A stretch of DNA of 64,000 nucleotides from Mesobacillus jeotgali (GCF_900166585.1 NZ_FVZC01000007.1:744001-808000), one strand, 5' to 3'; counted from the stretch's first letter, positions 17,328-27,119 are shown. Program-made: numbers and translations. Notes: generated by a model not told the origin, from the letters alone.

Positions 17328-17362
17328 AAGCCCTTTCTCACGAGGAGGAAAGGGCTTTTTTT
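17328..17362 (+). terminator. Terminator of SDR gene
   Basis: AAGCCCTTTC / GAAAGGGCTT with a 10-nt loop and TTTTTTT. Confidence 0.88.
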
Positions 17363-17453
17363 ATGGTAAAAATTTCGCGTTGTTGAAATTCAATAAAACG
17401 AATATGATGTTTTTGCAATATAATATTTTTAGAGAGAGCAGGGGACAACTAGA

Positions 17454-19280
17454 GTGACGACTAAATTTATTAAACTTTTTTTACTTTTTTTCCTGGCAGC
17501 GGCGGTTTCCTTCCCGCAATTCGCGTCTGCAATGGTGGAGGTCACATCCTTCAGCCAGTCTGCAGGAACTGTTGCGTTTCAGGGGAACAGTGTACCAGGT
17601 TACGTTACTTTTGAGCTTAAAACCAGTGAGCCGACACGCGGCCATATCCTAGCGGTAGGCAATGGTGTCCAGACTCAAATCAACCTTTCCAGTACTGATT
17701 TTAAAACAGTTCATAAAGTAGATTGGGTGCCATGGGATGACACGAAGAAGGCTCCATTGCCTCCGGGAGAATACCAATTAAAGGCATATCTTTCTGATCA
17801 AGGCTACAACCAGATGCAAGGTTATCCGCTTGGTAAACTGACAGTAGTGGCGGAGACTAATCCAAAGCCATTGATTGACCAGGTTACAATTAATCCATCC
17901 GTTTTTTCTCCAAAATACGGAGGATCAGAATCTATGGAAATTCCTTTCAATTTGAATCGTCCCGCAGAAGTGCAGCTAAGCATCTGGCAGAACGGCGCTG
18001 AAGTTTTTGCAGGCATCAAAATGAAACTAATGCCCGGCAGCCATTCCGTGAGCTGGAATGGAACGGATAAATCTGGCCGGGTTGTAGCAGATGGAACGTA
18101 TGATGTGAACTTCAATTATATTGAGACAGCTTATAATTACCCTGCCACGAGACAGTCAGCACAAAAAGTTGGGACGGTTACCATCAAGGATGCCGACTAC
18201 AATATTCCGCTGTGGAGAATGAAACATGTGGTTACGGATGCTGCCTTCACCTCTGAGGTTATAAGCCCGGACGGTGACGGTGTTAACGACACGGTAAATG
18301 GCCAAATTACATTGGCAGAGCCGGCAAAAGTATCCGTTTATATTGCGAATGCTGCAGGTGCGCATATGAATAATGTCGTTACGGCACAAACATTCCAGCC
18401 TGGAACATATACTTTTACATGGGATGGAACAGACTTTAATGGCGGAAAAGCCGTTAACGGAAGTTATTTCATTAGAGTGATGGTAATTGAAGGTGCGAAC
18501 ACCGGCTATATCTCTTTTACAGATTCAGTAAGGTTTGAAGGCGGCTATGAGCTCAAGCCGCTCCAGCCTGAGAAACGAGTAAGGGTGATATCCGACACCG
18601 CGAAACTTTCAGTATATCCAATGGGGCAAGGCTATACAGCTATAAAAGGTGATACCTTCCCACTGATTTCAGAAACAATTGAAAATGGCCGTTACGAGGT
18701 CTTGGTCAAAGAAGGTGTGTCTGGAACCATCAATGTAAGTGACGTGGAGCTTGTAACCGAACCAGCACAACCAACAGCTCCTAACACAATGGATTACACT
18801 GTTGCAAGCGGCGACACACTTTGGAAAATCGCAGCTAAATTCAGCACGACCATTTCTGAAATCGTCACACTGAACCATCTTGATCCAAATAAATATTTAT
18901 ATATCGGTCAAAAACTAAAGGTGCCTGCTCCAAGTGCACCTGAACCGGCAACACAGCCAGTAATTCACTCGGTTCAAACAGGAGACACACTCTGGAAAAT
19001 TGCCCAGAAATACGGCACTACAATTGATGCAATCGTAAAAGCGAATGATCTCGACCCAGCCAAATACTTGTATATCGGACAAAAGCTTACCATTCCATCT
19101 TCCCCTGCAATTCCGGAACCGCCGGCTGCCCAGCCTGTCATCCATACAGTAGTTAGCGGGGACACACTATGGAAAATCAGTTCGAAATATGGCACAAGCA
19201 TCGATGCCATCGTGAAAGCAAATAATCTGGATCCGGCTAAATACCTGTATATAGGCCAGAAACTTACCATTCCACAATAA
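17454..19280 (+). CDS. Secreted FlgD-Ig / triple-LysM cell wall protein
   Basis: 608 residues. Signal peptide to about residue 26 (FPQFASA). Two or three FlgD-like Ig modules (WNGTDKSGRVVADGTYDV near 200; PDGDGVNDTVNG and WDGTDFNGGKAVNGSY near 275-340), an SH3-like stretch near 375-430, then three LysM repeats at about 445-492, 502-549 and 561-607, each with SGDTLWKI/TGDTLWKI and YLYIGQKL. The last two LysM are almost identical. Likely anchored to peptidoglycan outside the cell; no catalytic domain seen. GTG start with AGGGGA 8 nt upstream. Own terminator. Confidence 0.83.
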   Translation: MTTKFIKLFLLFFLAAAVSFPQFASAMVEVTSFSQSAGTVAFQGNSVPGYVTFELKTSEPTRGHILAVGNGVQTQINLSSTDFKTVHKVDWVPWDDTKKAPLPPGEYQLKAYLSDQGYNQMQGYPLGKLTVVAETNPKPLIDQVTINPSVFSPKYGGSESMEIPFNLNRPAEVQLSIWQNGAEVFAGIKMKLMPGSHSVSWNGTDKSGRVVADGTYDVNFNYIETAYNYPATRQSAQKVGTVTIKDADYNIPLWRMKHVVTDAAFTSEVISPDGDGVNDTVNGQITLAEPAKVSVYIANAAGAHMNNVVTAQTFQPGTYTFTWDGTDFNGGKAVNGSYFIRVMVIEGANTGYISFTDSVRFEGGYELKPLQPEKRVRVISDTAKLSVYPMGQGYTAIKGDTFPLISETIENGRYEVLVKEGVSGTINVSDVELVTEPAQPTAPNTMDYTVASGDTLWKIAAKFSTTISEIVTLNHLDPNKYLYIGQKLKVPAPSAPEPATQPVIHSVQTGDTLWKIAQKYGTTIDAIVKANDLDPAKYLYIGQKLTIPSSPAIPEPPAAQPVIHTVVSGDTLWKISSKYGTSIDAIVKANNLDPAKYLYIGQKLTIPQ

Positions 19281-19286
19281 AACCGT

Positions 19287-19317
19287 AACCTGCTCCTTTT
19301 CTGGGGCAGGTTTTTTT
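19287..19317 (+). terminator. Terminator of LysM protein gene
   Basis: AACCTGCTCC / GGGGCAGGTT (one G-T pair) then TTTTTTT. Confidence 0.88.
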
Positions 19318-19404
19318 AGCAGGCCAAAAGTGTACCTTTCCACTGCAGTATTATATAATTAATGTTATAATATTCAGAAATCTTTAACTGGAGGGGGGAA
19401 GTGA

Positions 19405-21453
19405 ATGTTAGAATTCAGGGATATTGTCACTCCTGTTGATTGTTTAATTAATGAGGAAACACCCTTGCACAGTGCCTTGGAGATCTTTAAGGAAAAGAAG
19501 TGGAATCTCCTGCCGGTTGCTGATGCAGAAAGTAAACTGCGTGGTGTTTTTACCCGCAGTGGATTGTATCAAATGTTACTGGATGGCAATCCCCTCGATG
19601 CGCCAATCCGTCCATACATAAAGAGGGAAGCCAGGTCGATCAGGATAGACACCCCTTATAGTGAGATCGAACAGATTGTTAAAACGAGCGAAGTTGGTAC
19701 AGGGGTAGTGCTCGATAAACAGTATAAGGTTATCGGTTTACTGACCAAAACCGATATGGTAGTCGCTTTGTTAAAGTCAGCGACTACTCTCAAAGACCAG
19801 CTGGAAACCATCCTGAAACATTCCCAAATCGGGGTGCTGATGACTGACGGCAGGAACCGTGTGGTCTTTGCAAATGATGCTTTTGCTAAAATCAGTGGCC
19901 GTAATGTTGGTTCCATTTTGGATAGGGAGCTAGAGGAAGTCATTCCTGGAGTTTGGAAGGATGAAAAGGAACCCCACCATTATAAAAAATTCAAATCCAT
20001 CCTTCATGTTTCTTCATATGAAACAGTAACCCATGAAGAAGGGAAGATCCTGTTATTCCAGGACCTTTCCGGAATTGAAAAAATGGCAGAGGAACTCGAG
20101 ACAGTCAAAAAGCTGAAGCTGACAATCGAAACGACGCTCGAGAACGCATATGACGGAATCCTGATGACGAATGAAAAGAATTTCATTACAATGGTCAGCC
20201 CCCCTTTACTGGAGTTGTTCGGCCTTAAAAAATCAGAAGTATTGAATAAGGCCGTAGATCAGGTCCTTCCGCAGCTTTTGCTAGGCAATGTGTTCAAGAC
20301 GGAAACGGCTGAAGTCAGTGATTTTAACGAAACGAACGGAATTCGTTATCTTGTCCACCGGATTCCGATTAAAAAGGACGGGTTGGTGATCGGGGCAATT
20401 GGCAAGGTGATGTTCCGCCAGCTGAATGAGGTCAGCGAGCTGTTCAAAAGAATGCAAAAGGCAGAGAACAAGGCAAGCCTGTTTCACCAGCAGCACTTAG
20501 AATCAGAATCAGCCAGATTCACCTGGGACCATATTTTCAGTGAAGATCCTTATATGGATAAATTGAAGAAAAGCGCCGCTAAAGCAGCAAAGGGCAGATC
20601 CACCGTACTGATCACAGGCGAAAGCGGAACGGGGAAAGAATTGTTCGCGCACGCCATCCATAACAGCAGTACACGCAGAGACGGGAAATTTGTTGTCGTC
20701 AATTGTGCGGCGATTCCGGAAGACCTGCTCGAATCGGAGTTTTTCGGTTATGAAGAAGGGGCCTTTACAGGAGCAAAGCAGCGAGGTAAAATCGGGAAGT
20801 TTGACCTTGCGAATGGGGGTACGCTTTTCCTTGATGAAATCGGCGATATGTCCCTCTCTCTTCAGGCAAAATTACTGAGAGTGCTGCAGGAGCGGGAATT
20901 TTATCGTGTCGGCGGAAATATTCGCATAAAGGTCGATGTAAGGATCATAGCAGCCACAAACCGTAACCTTGAGAACATGGTCAAGCAGGGAGAATTCCGG
21001 GAAGACCTCTACTACCGCCTGAATGTCATCTCGTTAAATATTCCCCCGCTCAGGGAACGCATGCATGATGTTCAACATCTTATAGCAAGCCTGATGAAAG
21101 AACTGAATTTTATGCTGGGAACGAGCATTACAGGTATATCGGAACAAGCAAAGGAGGCGCTGCTGCGCTATGGATGGCCGGGCAATGTCCGGGAATTGAG
21201 GAATGTTCTTGAACGCTCCATGACGTTTGCGGAGCATGGGAAAATTCAGGCAGAGGACCTGCCAGACTATCTAAAATCCCAACTGTCCAGCCACATGAGC
21301 GGAAAAACCAGCCTTGCCAGGGACGCCGAGCTTGGCGCAATAAAAAAGGCCCTTAGCCACACAAACGGAAACAAAGCAAGAGCAGCAAATCTGCTGGGCA
21401 TCAGCCGCTCAGGTCTTTATGAAAAAATTAAGAAATACGAGCTGGGGGTTTAA
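19405..21453 (+). CDS. Sigma-54-dependent transcriptional activator (CBS-PAS-AAA+-Fis)
   Basis: 682 residues. Two CBS motifs in 1-125 (VTPVDCLINEETPLHSAL...; VGTGVVLDKQYKVIGLLTKTD), two PAS-like domains at about 130-345, an AAA+ domain with Walker A GESGTGKE near 405 and the sigma-54 contact loop GAFTGA near 452, GNVRELRN near 590, and a Fis-type helix-turn-helix at the end (NGNKARAANLLGISRSGLYEKIKK). It opens RNA polymerase-sigma-54 complexes using ATP; the CBS/PAS part probably senses a nucleotide or acyl-CoA ligand. It lies between two -24/-12 promoters that share one upstream element, so it is the obvious regulator of both. ATG 19405 preceded by GGAGGGGGGAAG. Confidence 0.92.
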   Translation: MLEFRDIVTPVDCLINEETPLHSALEIFKEKKWNLLPVADAESKLRGVFTRSGLYQMLLDGNPLDAPIRPYIKREARSIRIDTPYSEIEQIVKTSEVGTGVVLDKQYKVIGLLTKTDMVVALLKSATTLKDQLETILKHSQIGVLMTDGRNRVVFANDAFAKISGRNVGSILDRELEEVIPGVWKDEKEPHHYKKFKSILHVSSYETVTHEEGKILLFQDLSGIEKMAEELETVKKLKLTIETTLENAYDGILMTNEKNFITMVSPPLLELFGLKKSEVLNKAVDQVLPQLLLGNVFKTETAEVSDFNETNGIRYLVHRIPIKKDGLVIGAIGKVMFRQLNEVSELFKRMQKAENKASLFHQQHLESESARFTWDHIFSEDPYMDKLKKSAAKAAKGRSTVLITGESGTGKELFAHAIHNSSTRRDGKFVVVNCAAIPEDLLESEFFGYEEGAFTGAKQRGKIGKFDLANGGTLFLDEIGDMSLSLQAKLLRVLQEREFYRVGGNIRIKVDVRIIAATNRNLENMVKQGEFREDLYYRLNVISLNIPPLRERMHDVQHLIASLMKELNFMLGTSITGISEQAKEALLRYGWPGNVRELRNVLERSMTFAEHGKIQAEDLPDYLKSQLSSHMSGKTSLARDAELGAIKKALSHTNGNKARAANLLGISRSGLYEKIKKYELGV

Positions 21454-21524
21454 GAGGCTGAATTAATATCTTTCTTTTCAGATAAAACGCCCGAAATGTC
21501 TATGGCTTATTTCCGGTTGCATCG

Positions 21525-21559
21525 AAGTGTCCAAACCATTGTCCAATTTACGGACACTT
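21525..21559. promoter_or_regulatory. Candidate sigma-54 activator UAS of the acyl-CoA operon
   Basis: AAGTGTCC (21525-21532), TTGTCC (21539-21544) and inverted GGACACTT (21552-21559). The three TGTCC cores start at 21528, 21540 and 21552, exactly 12 bp apart. The core TGTCC-N7-GGACA repeats the one at 16437-16453. About 100 bp upstream of the predicted start. Confidence 0.7.
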
Positions 21560-21620
21560 TGTGTGCAGCCCCATCTTTTAGCTTGCGTGTATTAATCTGC
21601 ATTCATCGTTTTCGGAAAAT

Positions 21621-21636
21621 TGGCATAATTATTGCA
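21621..21636 (+). promoter_or_regulatory. Sigma-54 (-24/-12) promoter of the acyl-CoA operon
   Basis: TGGCAT-AATTA-TTGCA with GG and GC 12 bp apart; one mismatch from consensus. Predicted start near 21648, leaving a ~260-nt leader before the acyl-CoA dehydrogenase gene, in which I see no gene. Confidence 0.82.
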
Positions 21637-21906
21637 TATAGATTGATGGATGGGTTTGTAAGTTTAAATAAGAAGAATCCGGAAGAACGGCAATACCAAG
21701 TAATGATGGGTGGCTCTTCGTACCAAAGCAGGGGAAAGTTGTAGACAAACAAGGGCATAAGATTTTGCGATAAAAATTGGCAAATAAAGTCCCGAAAAGG
21801 ATTTTTAATGAGAGGGTATTGCCAGGGTACATTCTTGAATATCCGCTTCGGGAGAAACTGAACAGAGTGAAGCAGGAAACAGAATGATAGAAGGGGGACA
21901 AGATCA

Positions 21907-23052
21907 ATGAAACACCCTTATTTAACGGATGACCATGAGATTTTCCGCAGGTCACTGAGGAAGTTTTTAGAGAAAGAAGCTTATCCATATTACGAACAAT
22001 GGGAAGAGGAGAGGATGATCCCGCGCACCTTCTGGACAAAAATGGGCGAGCAGGGCTATCTTTGCCCGGATATTGATGAAAAGTATGGAGGCAGCGAGGT
22101 TGACTGGGGATTTGCCGTCGTCATCAATGAAGAGTTAGAACGAGTGGGATCGGGACTTGTCGGAGTTGGATTGCATAATGATATCGTTGTTCCCTATATA
22201 ACTGCCTATGGGACAGAGGACCAGAAGAAACGCTGGCTGCCAAAATGTACGACCGGCGAGATCATCACAGCCATCGCGATGACAGAGCCTGGAACAGGTT
22301 CGGATTTAGCTAATATCCAGACGACTGCAATACTTGATGGGGACCACTACCTCCTGAACGGGCAAAAAACGTTCATTACAAATGGCATCCAGTCCGACTT
22401 GGTTGTTGTTGCATGTAAAACCGACCCGAAGGCCAATCCTAAGCATAAAGGGGTCAGTCTTCTCGTTGTTGAACGGGATACACCGGGTTTTTCGCGGGGA
22501 AGAAAGCTGAATAAGGTAGGTCTGCACTGCCAGGATACGGCAGAACTCATTTTCGAAGACTGCCGGGTACCAAAGGGAAATCTGTTGGGAGAAGAGGGAA
22601 AGGGCTTCCTATACTTAATGGAAAAGCTTCAGCAAGAGCGGCTGCTTGTGGCGATTGCCGCTCAAACAGCAGCAGAAGTGATGTTAAAGCAGACCATCGA
22701 TTATGTAAAAAGCCGTGAAGCTTTCGGCAAACCAGTAAGCAAATTTCAGAATACCCAGTTCAAGATTGTTGAAATGGCCACAGAAATTGAAATGGGCCGT
22801 GCCTTTCTCGACCAGCTTATAGCCGAGCATATAGAAGGCAAGGAAGTAGTCACAAAGGTATCGATGGCAAAGTGGAAGCTGACGGACAGCGCACGGAAAA
22901 TTGCGGGGGAATGCATGCAGCTCCATGGCGGTTATGGGTACATGGAAGAGTACGAGATTGCCAGAAGATTCCGTGATATCCCGGTTGCCAGCATCTATGC
23001 CGGAACGAATGAAATCATGAAGACAATCATTGCCAAAAATCTAGGATTATAG
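21907..23052 (+). CDS. Acyl-CoA dehydrogenase
   Basis: 381 residues, normal family length. MTEPGTGSDLANIQTTA and GQKTFITNG are the FAD/substrate signatures; LHGGYGYMEEYEIARRFRD and the end IYAGTNEIMKTIIAKNLGL are the second family signature with the catalytic Glu expected in YEIARRFRD/GTNEI. It makes the 2,3-enoyl-CoA with electrons passing to ETF. Substrate chain type is not predictable here. RBS AAGGGGGACAAGATCA before ATG. First gene of the sigma-54 operon. Confidence 0.93.
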   Translation: MKHPYLTDDHEIFRRSLRKFLEKEAYPYYEQWEEERMIPRTFWTKMGEQGYLCPDIDEKYGGSEVDWGFAVVINEELERVGSGLVGVGLHNDIVVPYITAYGTEDQKKRWLPKCTTGEIITAIAMTEPGTGSDLANIQTTAILDGDHYLLNGQKTFITNGIQSDLVVVACKTDPKANPKHKGVSLLVVERDTPGFSRGRKLNKVGLHCQDTAELIFEDCRVPKGNLLGEEGKGFLYLMEKLQQERLLVAIAAQTAAEVMLKQTIDYVKSREAFGKPVSKFQNTQFKIVEMATEIEMGRAFLDQLIAEHIEGKEVVTKVSMAKWKLTDSARKIAGECMQLHGGYGYMEEYEIARRFRDIPVASIYAGTNEIMKTIIAKNLGL

Positions 23053-23091
23053 AGATGACAGTTGAGGGTCCAATAAACAGAAAGGATGATC

Positions 23092-24249
23092 ATGATGAGA
23101 GAAGTTGTAATCGTGGAAGGTGTAAGGACACCTGTCGGCAGGAGGAAAGGATTGTTAAAGAATATCAGGCCCGATGAGTTGGCTGCTCAGGTTCTGAAAG
23201 AGTTGGTGAACCGGGCTGGAATTGATGCGAGTCTTATAGAGGATGTCATCCTTGGCTGTGTGACACAGTCAGGTGAACAGGCGGGCGATATTGCTAGAGT
23301 TGCGGCTTTGACTGCTGGGTTCCCGATTGAAGTTCCGGGGACAACGATCGATCGCCAGTGCGGCTCCAGCCAGCAGGCTGTCCATTTTGCTGCCCAGGCG
23401 ATTTTGGCAGGTGATATGGACGTTGTCATTGCTGGAGGCGTAGAAAACATGACTCGAGTACCAATGGGTTCAAATTACCAGGACGCCAAACCCTTCAGCC
23501 CAAAATTGCGTGAACAATACGAGATGATCCACCAGGGACTTTCCGCAGAGCGGATTGCGGAGAAATACAGTTTCACCCGCCGAGAACTTGATGAGTTTTC
23601 TGCTGAGAGCCACCGCCGAGCACTGAAGGCACAGGCTGAGGGTTATTTTAAAAAAGAAATCATGCCGCTGGAGGTTACCCTTGAGAGTGGCGAAACAACT
23701 TTGATGACAGAGGATTCAGGTCCAAGGGAAGGGACAACACCAGAAGTTCTTGCGGGTTTAAAAACGGTGTTTAAAGAAGACGGCGTCATTCATGCCGGAA
23801 ACGCCAGCCAGATCAGTGACGGAGCAGGAGCACTGTTGTTGATGAGCCGTGAAAAAGCAGAACAGCTGGGCTTGAAACCGCGCTTCAAGGTCCATACAAG
23901 AGTTGTCGTTGGATCAGACCCGTCACTGATGCTGACAGGCCCGATTCCAGCGACAGAAAAAGTCCTCAAAAAAGCCGGATTGAAGCTTGAAGATATCGAT
24001 GTATTCGAGGTAAATGAAGCATTCGCTTCGGTACCAATGGCCTGGCTGAAAGAAACAGGGGCAGATTCTTCAAAGCTGAATCCGAATGGAGGGGCAATTG
24101 CGCTCGGACATCCTCTAGGAGCAAGCGGCGCACGCCTGATGATCTCGATGATGCATGAGTTAGAGCGGACCGGCGGCCGATTTGGCCTGCAGACCATGTG
24201 TGAAGGACATGGCATGGCGAATGCAACCATCATTGAACGCTTGGATTGA
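23092..24249 (+). CDS. Acetyl-CoA C-acyltransferase (thiolase)
   Basis: 385 residues. Nucleophile Cys in DRQCGSSQQAVH near residue 86, NEAFAS, GGAIALGHPLGASGAR with catalytic His, and CEGHGMANATI with the second Cys. It cleaves 3-ketoacyl-CoA with CoA (beta-oxidation) or condenses acyl-CoAs. Start placed at ATG 23092 (or 23095), 6 nt after AAAGGA; ATG 23086 overlaps the ribosome site. Follows the dehydrogenase by 39 nt. Confidence 0.92.
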   Translation: MMREVVIVEGVRTPVGRRKGLLKNIRPDELAAQVLKELVNRAGIDASLIEDVILGCVTQSGEQAGDIARVAALTAGFPIEVPGTTIDRQCGSSQQAVHFAAQAILAGDMDVVIAGGVENMTRVPMGSNYQDAKPFSPKLREQYEMIHQGLSAERIAEKYSFTRRELDEFSAESHRRALKAQAEGYFKKEIMPLEVTLESGETTLMTEDSGPREGTTPEVLAGLKTVFKEDGVIHAGNASQISDGAGALLLMSREKAEQLGLKPRFKVHTRVVVGSDPSLMLTGPIPATEKVLKKAGLKLEDIDVFEVNEAFASVPMAWLKETGADSSKLNPNGGAIALGHPLGASGARLMISMMHELERTGGRFGLQTMCEGHGMANATIIERLD

Positions 24250-24440
24250 CAGCGATATTAGCGTGCAAAAAAACCAAGGTGTTGAAAGAAGCAATCAACA
24301 GCAGTTTATTGAAGATATAAGAATTCGAATGTAACTATAGGTAACCATTTCATTGAAAAACTATAAGAATGACAACCTGGTACTCTCATATACAGTTACA
24401 CAGTAAAGCTAGAATAGGCATTTTAATAGGAGGAATGTAA

Positions 24441-26012
24441 ATGAGTACAACGATCGGCAAGATTTTTGACCTGACCGTAATGAAGTCCCCGAACAAGGAA
24501 GCTCTCTATGATGTCCGCAAAAATGTCCGCTTTACGTACAGTGAATGGAATGACGAGGTGAACAGGCTCGCCAATGCCCTTCTTGCGGAAGGAGTGAAGA
24601 AGGGGGATCGTGTTTCTACATTCACCTTCAACACTGAGGAACTGGGAACAGCATTTTTTGCCTGTGCGAAGATTGGAGCTGTCTTCAATCCTATCAATTT
24701 CAGACTGTTAGGGGAGGAAGTAGCATTTATCCTCAGTGATGCTGCACCAAAGGTTGTCCTTTTTGAAAGGGCGGTGGAACCAGTGATTGCTTCGATTGAA
24801 AACAGGTTCCCGCATATCTCCTTCTGGTACATTGACGAGGATACGCCTGGTTATGCCCAGAGCTATCATGAAAAGGTAAGAGCGGCAGGTACGAAACCTG
24901 TAAAAGTCGCTGTGAATGAAAATGACCTATATGCAATTATGTACACAAGCGGCACGACCGGCAGGCCAAAGGGTGTTATGCATAAACATCGCAACATGGT
25001 CGAGCAAAGCCTGATTGTCATCGGTTCCACCAGGCTGGGTGCAACTGATAAAGGACTGGTAACTGCCCCGATGTTCCATTGTGCCGAGTTGCACTGTGCT
25101 TTCCTCCCGAGGATTCATGTCGGAGGAAGCAATGTCATCCTCCATCAATTTGCGCCAAAGAAAGTGCTTGAGCTGATTGATTCTGAAAAAATAACCAAGT
25201 TCTTTGCTGCTCCAACCATGTGGAATATGCTTTTGCAGGAGAATCTGGCAGACTATAATCTCGAGAGCCTTAAGCTTGGGCTGTATGGAGCTGCCCCGAT
25301 GGCGCCTTCATTAGTACACGCCTGCCATGACAAGCTGGGTATCAAGCTTGTTCAGGCATATGGAATGACGGAAATGGGTCCGGCCATCACCTTCCTTTCT
25401 GAGGACGATCAGCTCACTAAAGCTGGTGCTGCCGGCCAGGCTTGCCTTAATCATGAAATCAGGATTGTCCGGCCGAATGAGGATGGCCCGTCAGACCCGG
25501 AAGAAGTCCTTCCGCCTGGACAGAGCGGTGAAATCATCGTTCAGGGACCATGCATGATGTCCGGCTACTTTAACCGTGAAGAAGCGACGGAAAAAGCGAT
25601 GTACAAGGGGTGGTACCATTCAGGCGATATCGGCTACCTTGATGAAGAGGGTTACCTTTGGGTGAAGGACAGGGTGGATGACATGATCATCAGCGGCGGG
25701 GAAAATATTTATCCGCGTGAGGTCGAGGATGTACTCCATGCCCATAAAGGTGTCCTTGATGTGGCGATTGTCGGTCAGCCGGATGACCGCTGGGGTGAGT
25801 CCGTAACAGCCTTTGTCGTGAAAAAAGATCCACAGGTGAAGGAAGAAGACCTGGATGAATGGTGCAAAAACAGTGACAGCCTGGCAAATTACAAACGGCC
25901 TCGAAAGTACCTATTCGTCGATGCGCTGCCGCGCAATGCAAGCGGAAAAATCCAGAAATTCATGCTGCGAAAGCAAATGGAGGAATTGTTTTCAAAAGGA
26001 CAGCCGACCTAA
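24441..26012 (+). CDS. AMP-forming acyl-CoA ligase (first)
   Basis: 523 residues. AMP-binding motif YTSGTTGRPKGVMHKH near residue 168, YGMTEMGP (A5), YHSGDIGYLDEEGYLWVKDRVDD (A7/A8 hinge) and the catalytic Lys in NASGKIQKFMLR near the end. It activates a carboxylic acid to its CoA thioester through an acyl-AMP. AGGAGGAATG before the ATG. Preceded by a 190-nt gap without a recognisable promoter, so probably read from the operon promoter. Confidence 0.92.
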   Translation: MSTTIGKIFDLTVMKSPNKEALYDVRKNVRFTYSEWNDEVNRLANALLAEGVKKGDRVSTFTFNTEELGTAFFACAKIGAVFNPINFRLLGEEVAFILSDAAPKVVLFERAVEPVIASIENRFPHISFWYIDEDTPGYAQSYHEKVRAAGTKPVKVAVNENDLYAIMYTSGTTGRPKGVMHKHRNMVEQSLIVIGSTRLGATDKGLVTAPMFHCAELHCAFLPRIHVGGSNVILHQFAPKKVLELIDSEKITKFFAAPTMWNMLLQENLADYNLESLKLGLYGAAPMAPSLVHACHDKLGIKLVQAYGMTEMGPAITFLSEDDQLTKAGAAGQACLNHEIRIVRPNEDGPSDPEEVLPPGQSGEIIVQGPCMMSGYFNREEATEKAMYKGWYHSGDIGYLDEEGYLWVKDRVDDMIISGGENIYPREVEDVLHAHKGVLDVAIVGQPDDRWGESVTAFVVKKDPQVKEEDLDEWCKNSDSLANYKRPRKYLFVDALPRNASGKIQKFMLRKQMEELFSKGQPT

Positions 26013-26036
26013 CCTAATGGAAAGGATTAATCTATC

Positions 26037-27119
26037 ATGTTAAACGGTATTAAGATTGTCGATTTCACCAATTATATCCCTGGTCCTTTCGCTACACTAA
26101 GACTAAAAGAACTTGGGGCAGAGGTCGTCAAAATCGAAGCACCCGATGGGGACCCTGCCAGGAACACTGGCGAAGGTTATGTATTCAATGCCCATAACCG
26201 CGGTAAAAAGAGCATTGTGATCGATTTGAAGCATCAGGAAGGAAAAATGCTAGCCCTTGATTTGATTGCGGGTGCGGATGTGGTTGTTGAAAGCTTCAGG
26301 CCTGGCGTGATGGAAAAACTCGGGCTTGGTTATGAGGCCGTGAAAAAGGTCAATCCTGGAATCGTGTATTGCTCAGTGACTGGTTATGGATCAGATGGAG
26401 AAATGAGCAGACTTGGAAGCCATGACCTTAATTACATGGGCTTGAGCGGGGCTCTGGCCCAGATGAAGGACAATACAGGAAGACCGGTACATCCAACCCA
26501 TACTTTTTCTGATTATATAGGCGGAATGGCTGCAAGTGAACGAATTCTTGCAGCACTGGTTGCCAGGGGAAAAACCGGCACGGGAAGCTGCCATTGCATC
26601 TCAATAGCCGACAGTATGGCTTCCTTAATGGCGAACCATGTGCTGATAGAAAAGGAAACTGGCTATCAGCATGGCGTTTCTGAACTTAACGGAACTGTCA
26701 TTGGCTATGGGATTTACGAAACCAAGGATCGCCGCTATGTCAGCCTTGGGGCGCTTGAACCGAAATTCTGGCGCAATTTTTGCCGGGCTGTCGGACGGGA
26801 GGATTGGATATCAGCGCATTATTCCGAAGCGGAAGAATCGAATCCCGTTTACACAGATCTGGTTAAGCTGTTCAAAAGCAAACCGCTGCCAGAGTGGACA
26901 GAATTCGGTATGAAGGTCGACTGCTGCCTGACTCCTGTCCTGGAGTCAGGAGAACTGTCAGAGTTTCCTTATTGGAGACAAAAAGGCTTCATCCTGCCTG
27001 AAGGCCAGATTAAAATGCATGTTGATTTCCCGTCCCAAGAGGGAACGTCCCCTCCTGGAAAAGGAGAACATACAGAAGAAATTTTAAAAGAATGGCTTGG
27101 TGCAGAGAGCAGCAAATAA
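26037..27119 (+). CDS. CaiB/BaiF family CoA transferase
   Basis: 360 residues. Starts LNGIKIVDFTNYIPGPFATL, KIEAPDGDPARN and NRGKKSIVIDLKHQEGK, standard for family III CoA transferases and alpha-methylacyl-CoA racemases; catalytic Asp expected in the SHDLNYMGLSG region. Moves CoA between carboxylates or epimerises 2-methylacyl-CoA; the sequence does not decide which. RBS AAAGGATTA. 24 nt after the ligase. Confidence 0.88.
   Translation: MLNGIKIVDFTNYIPGPFATLRLKELGAEVVKIEAPDGDPARNTGEGYVFNAHNRGKKSIVIDLKHQEGKMLALDLIAGADVVVESFRPGVMEKLGLGYEAVKKVNPGIVYCSVTGYGSDGEMSRLGSHDLNYMGLSGALAQMKDNTGRPVHPTHTFSDYIGGMAASERILAALVARGKTGTGSCHCISIADSMASLMANHVLIEKETGYQHGVSELNGTVIGYGIYETKDRRYVSLGALEPKFWRNFCRAVGREDWISAHYSEAEESNPVYTDLVKLFKSKPLPEWTEFGMKVDCCLTPVLESGELSEFPYWRQKGFILPEGQIKMHVDFPSQEGTSPPGKGEHTEEILKEWLGAESSK

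Noticed and set aside
21496..21744. 82-codon frame upstream of the acyl-CoA dehydrogenase gene
   Set aside because: It spans the enhancer and the -24/-12 promoter and has no ribosome site.
24250..24440. Separate promoter for the first acyl-CoA ligase
   Set aside because: The 190-bp gap has no -24/-12 element, no TGTCC pair and no convincing sigma-A boxes; read-through from the operon promoter is simpler.
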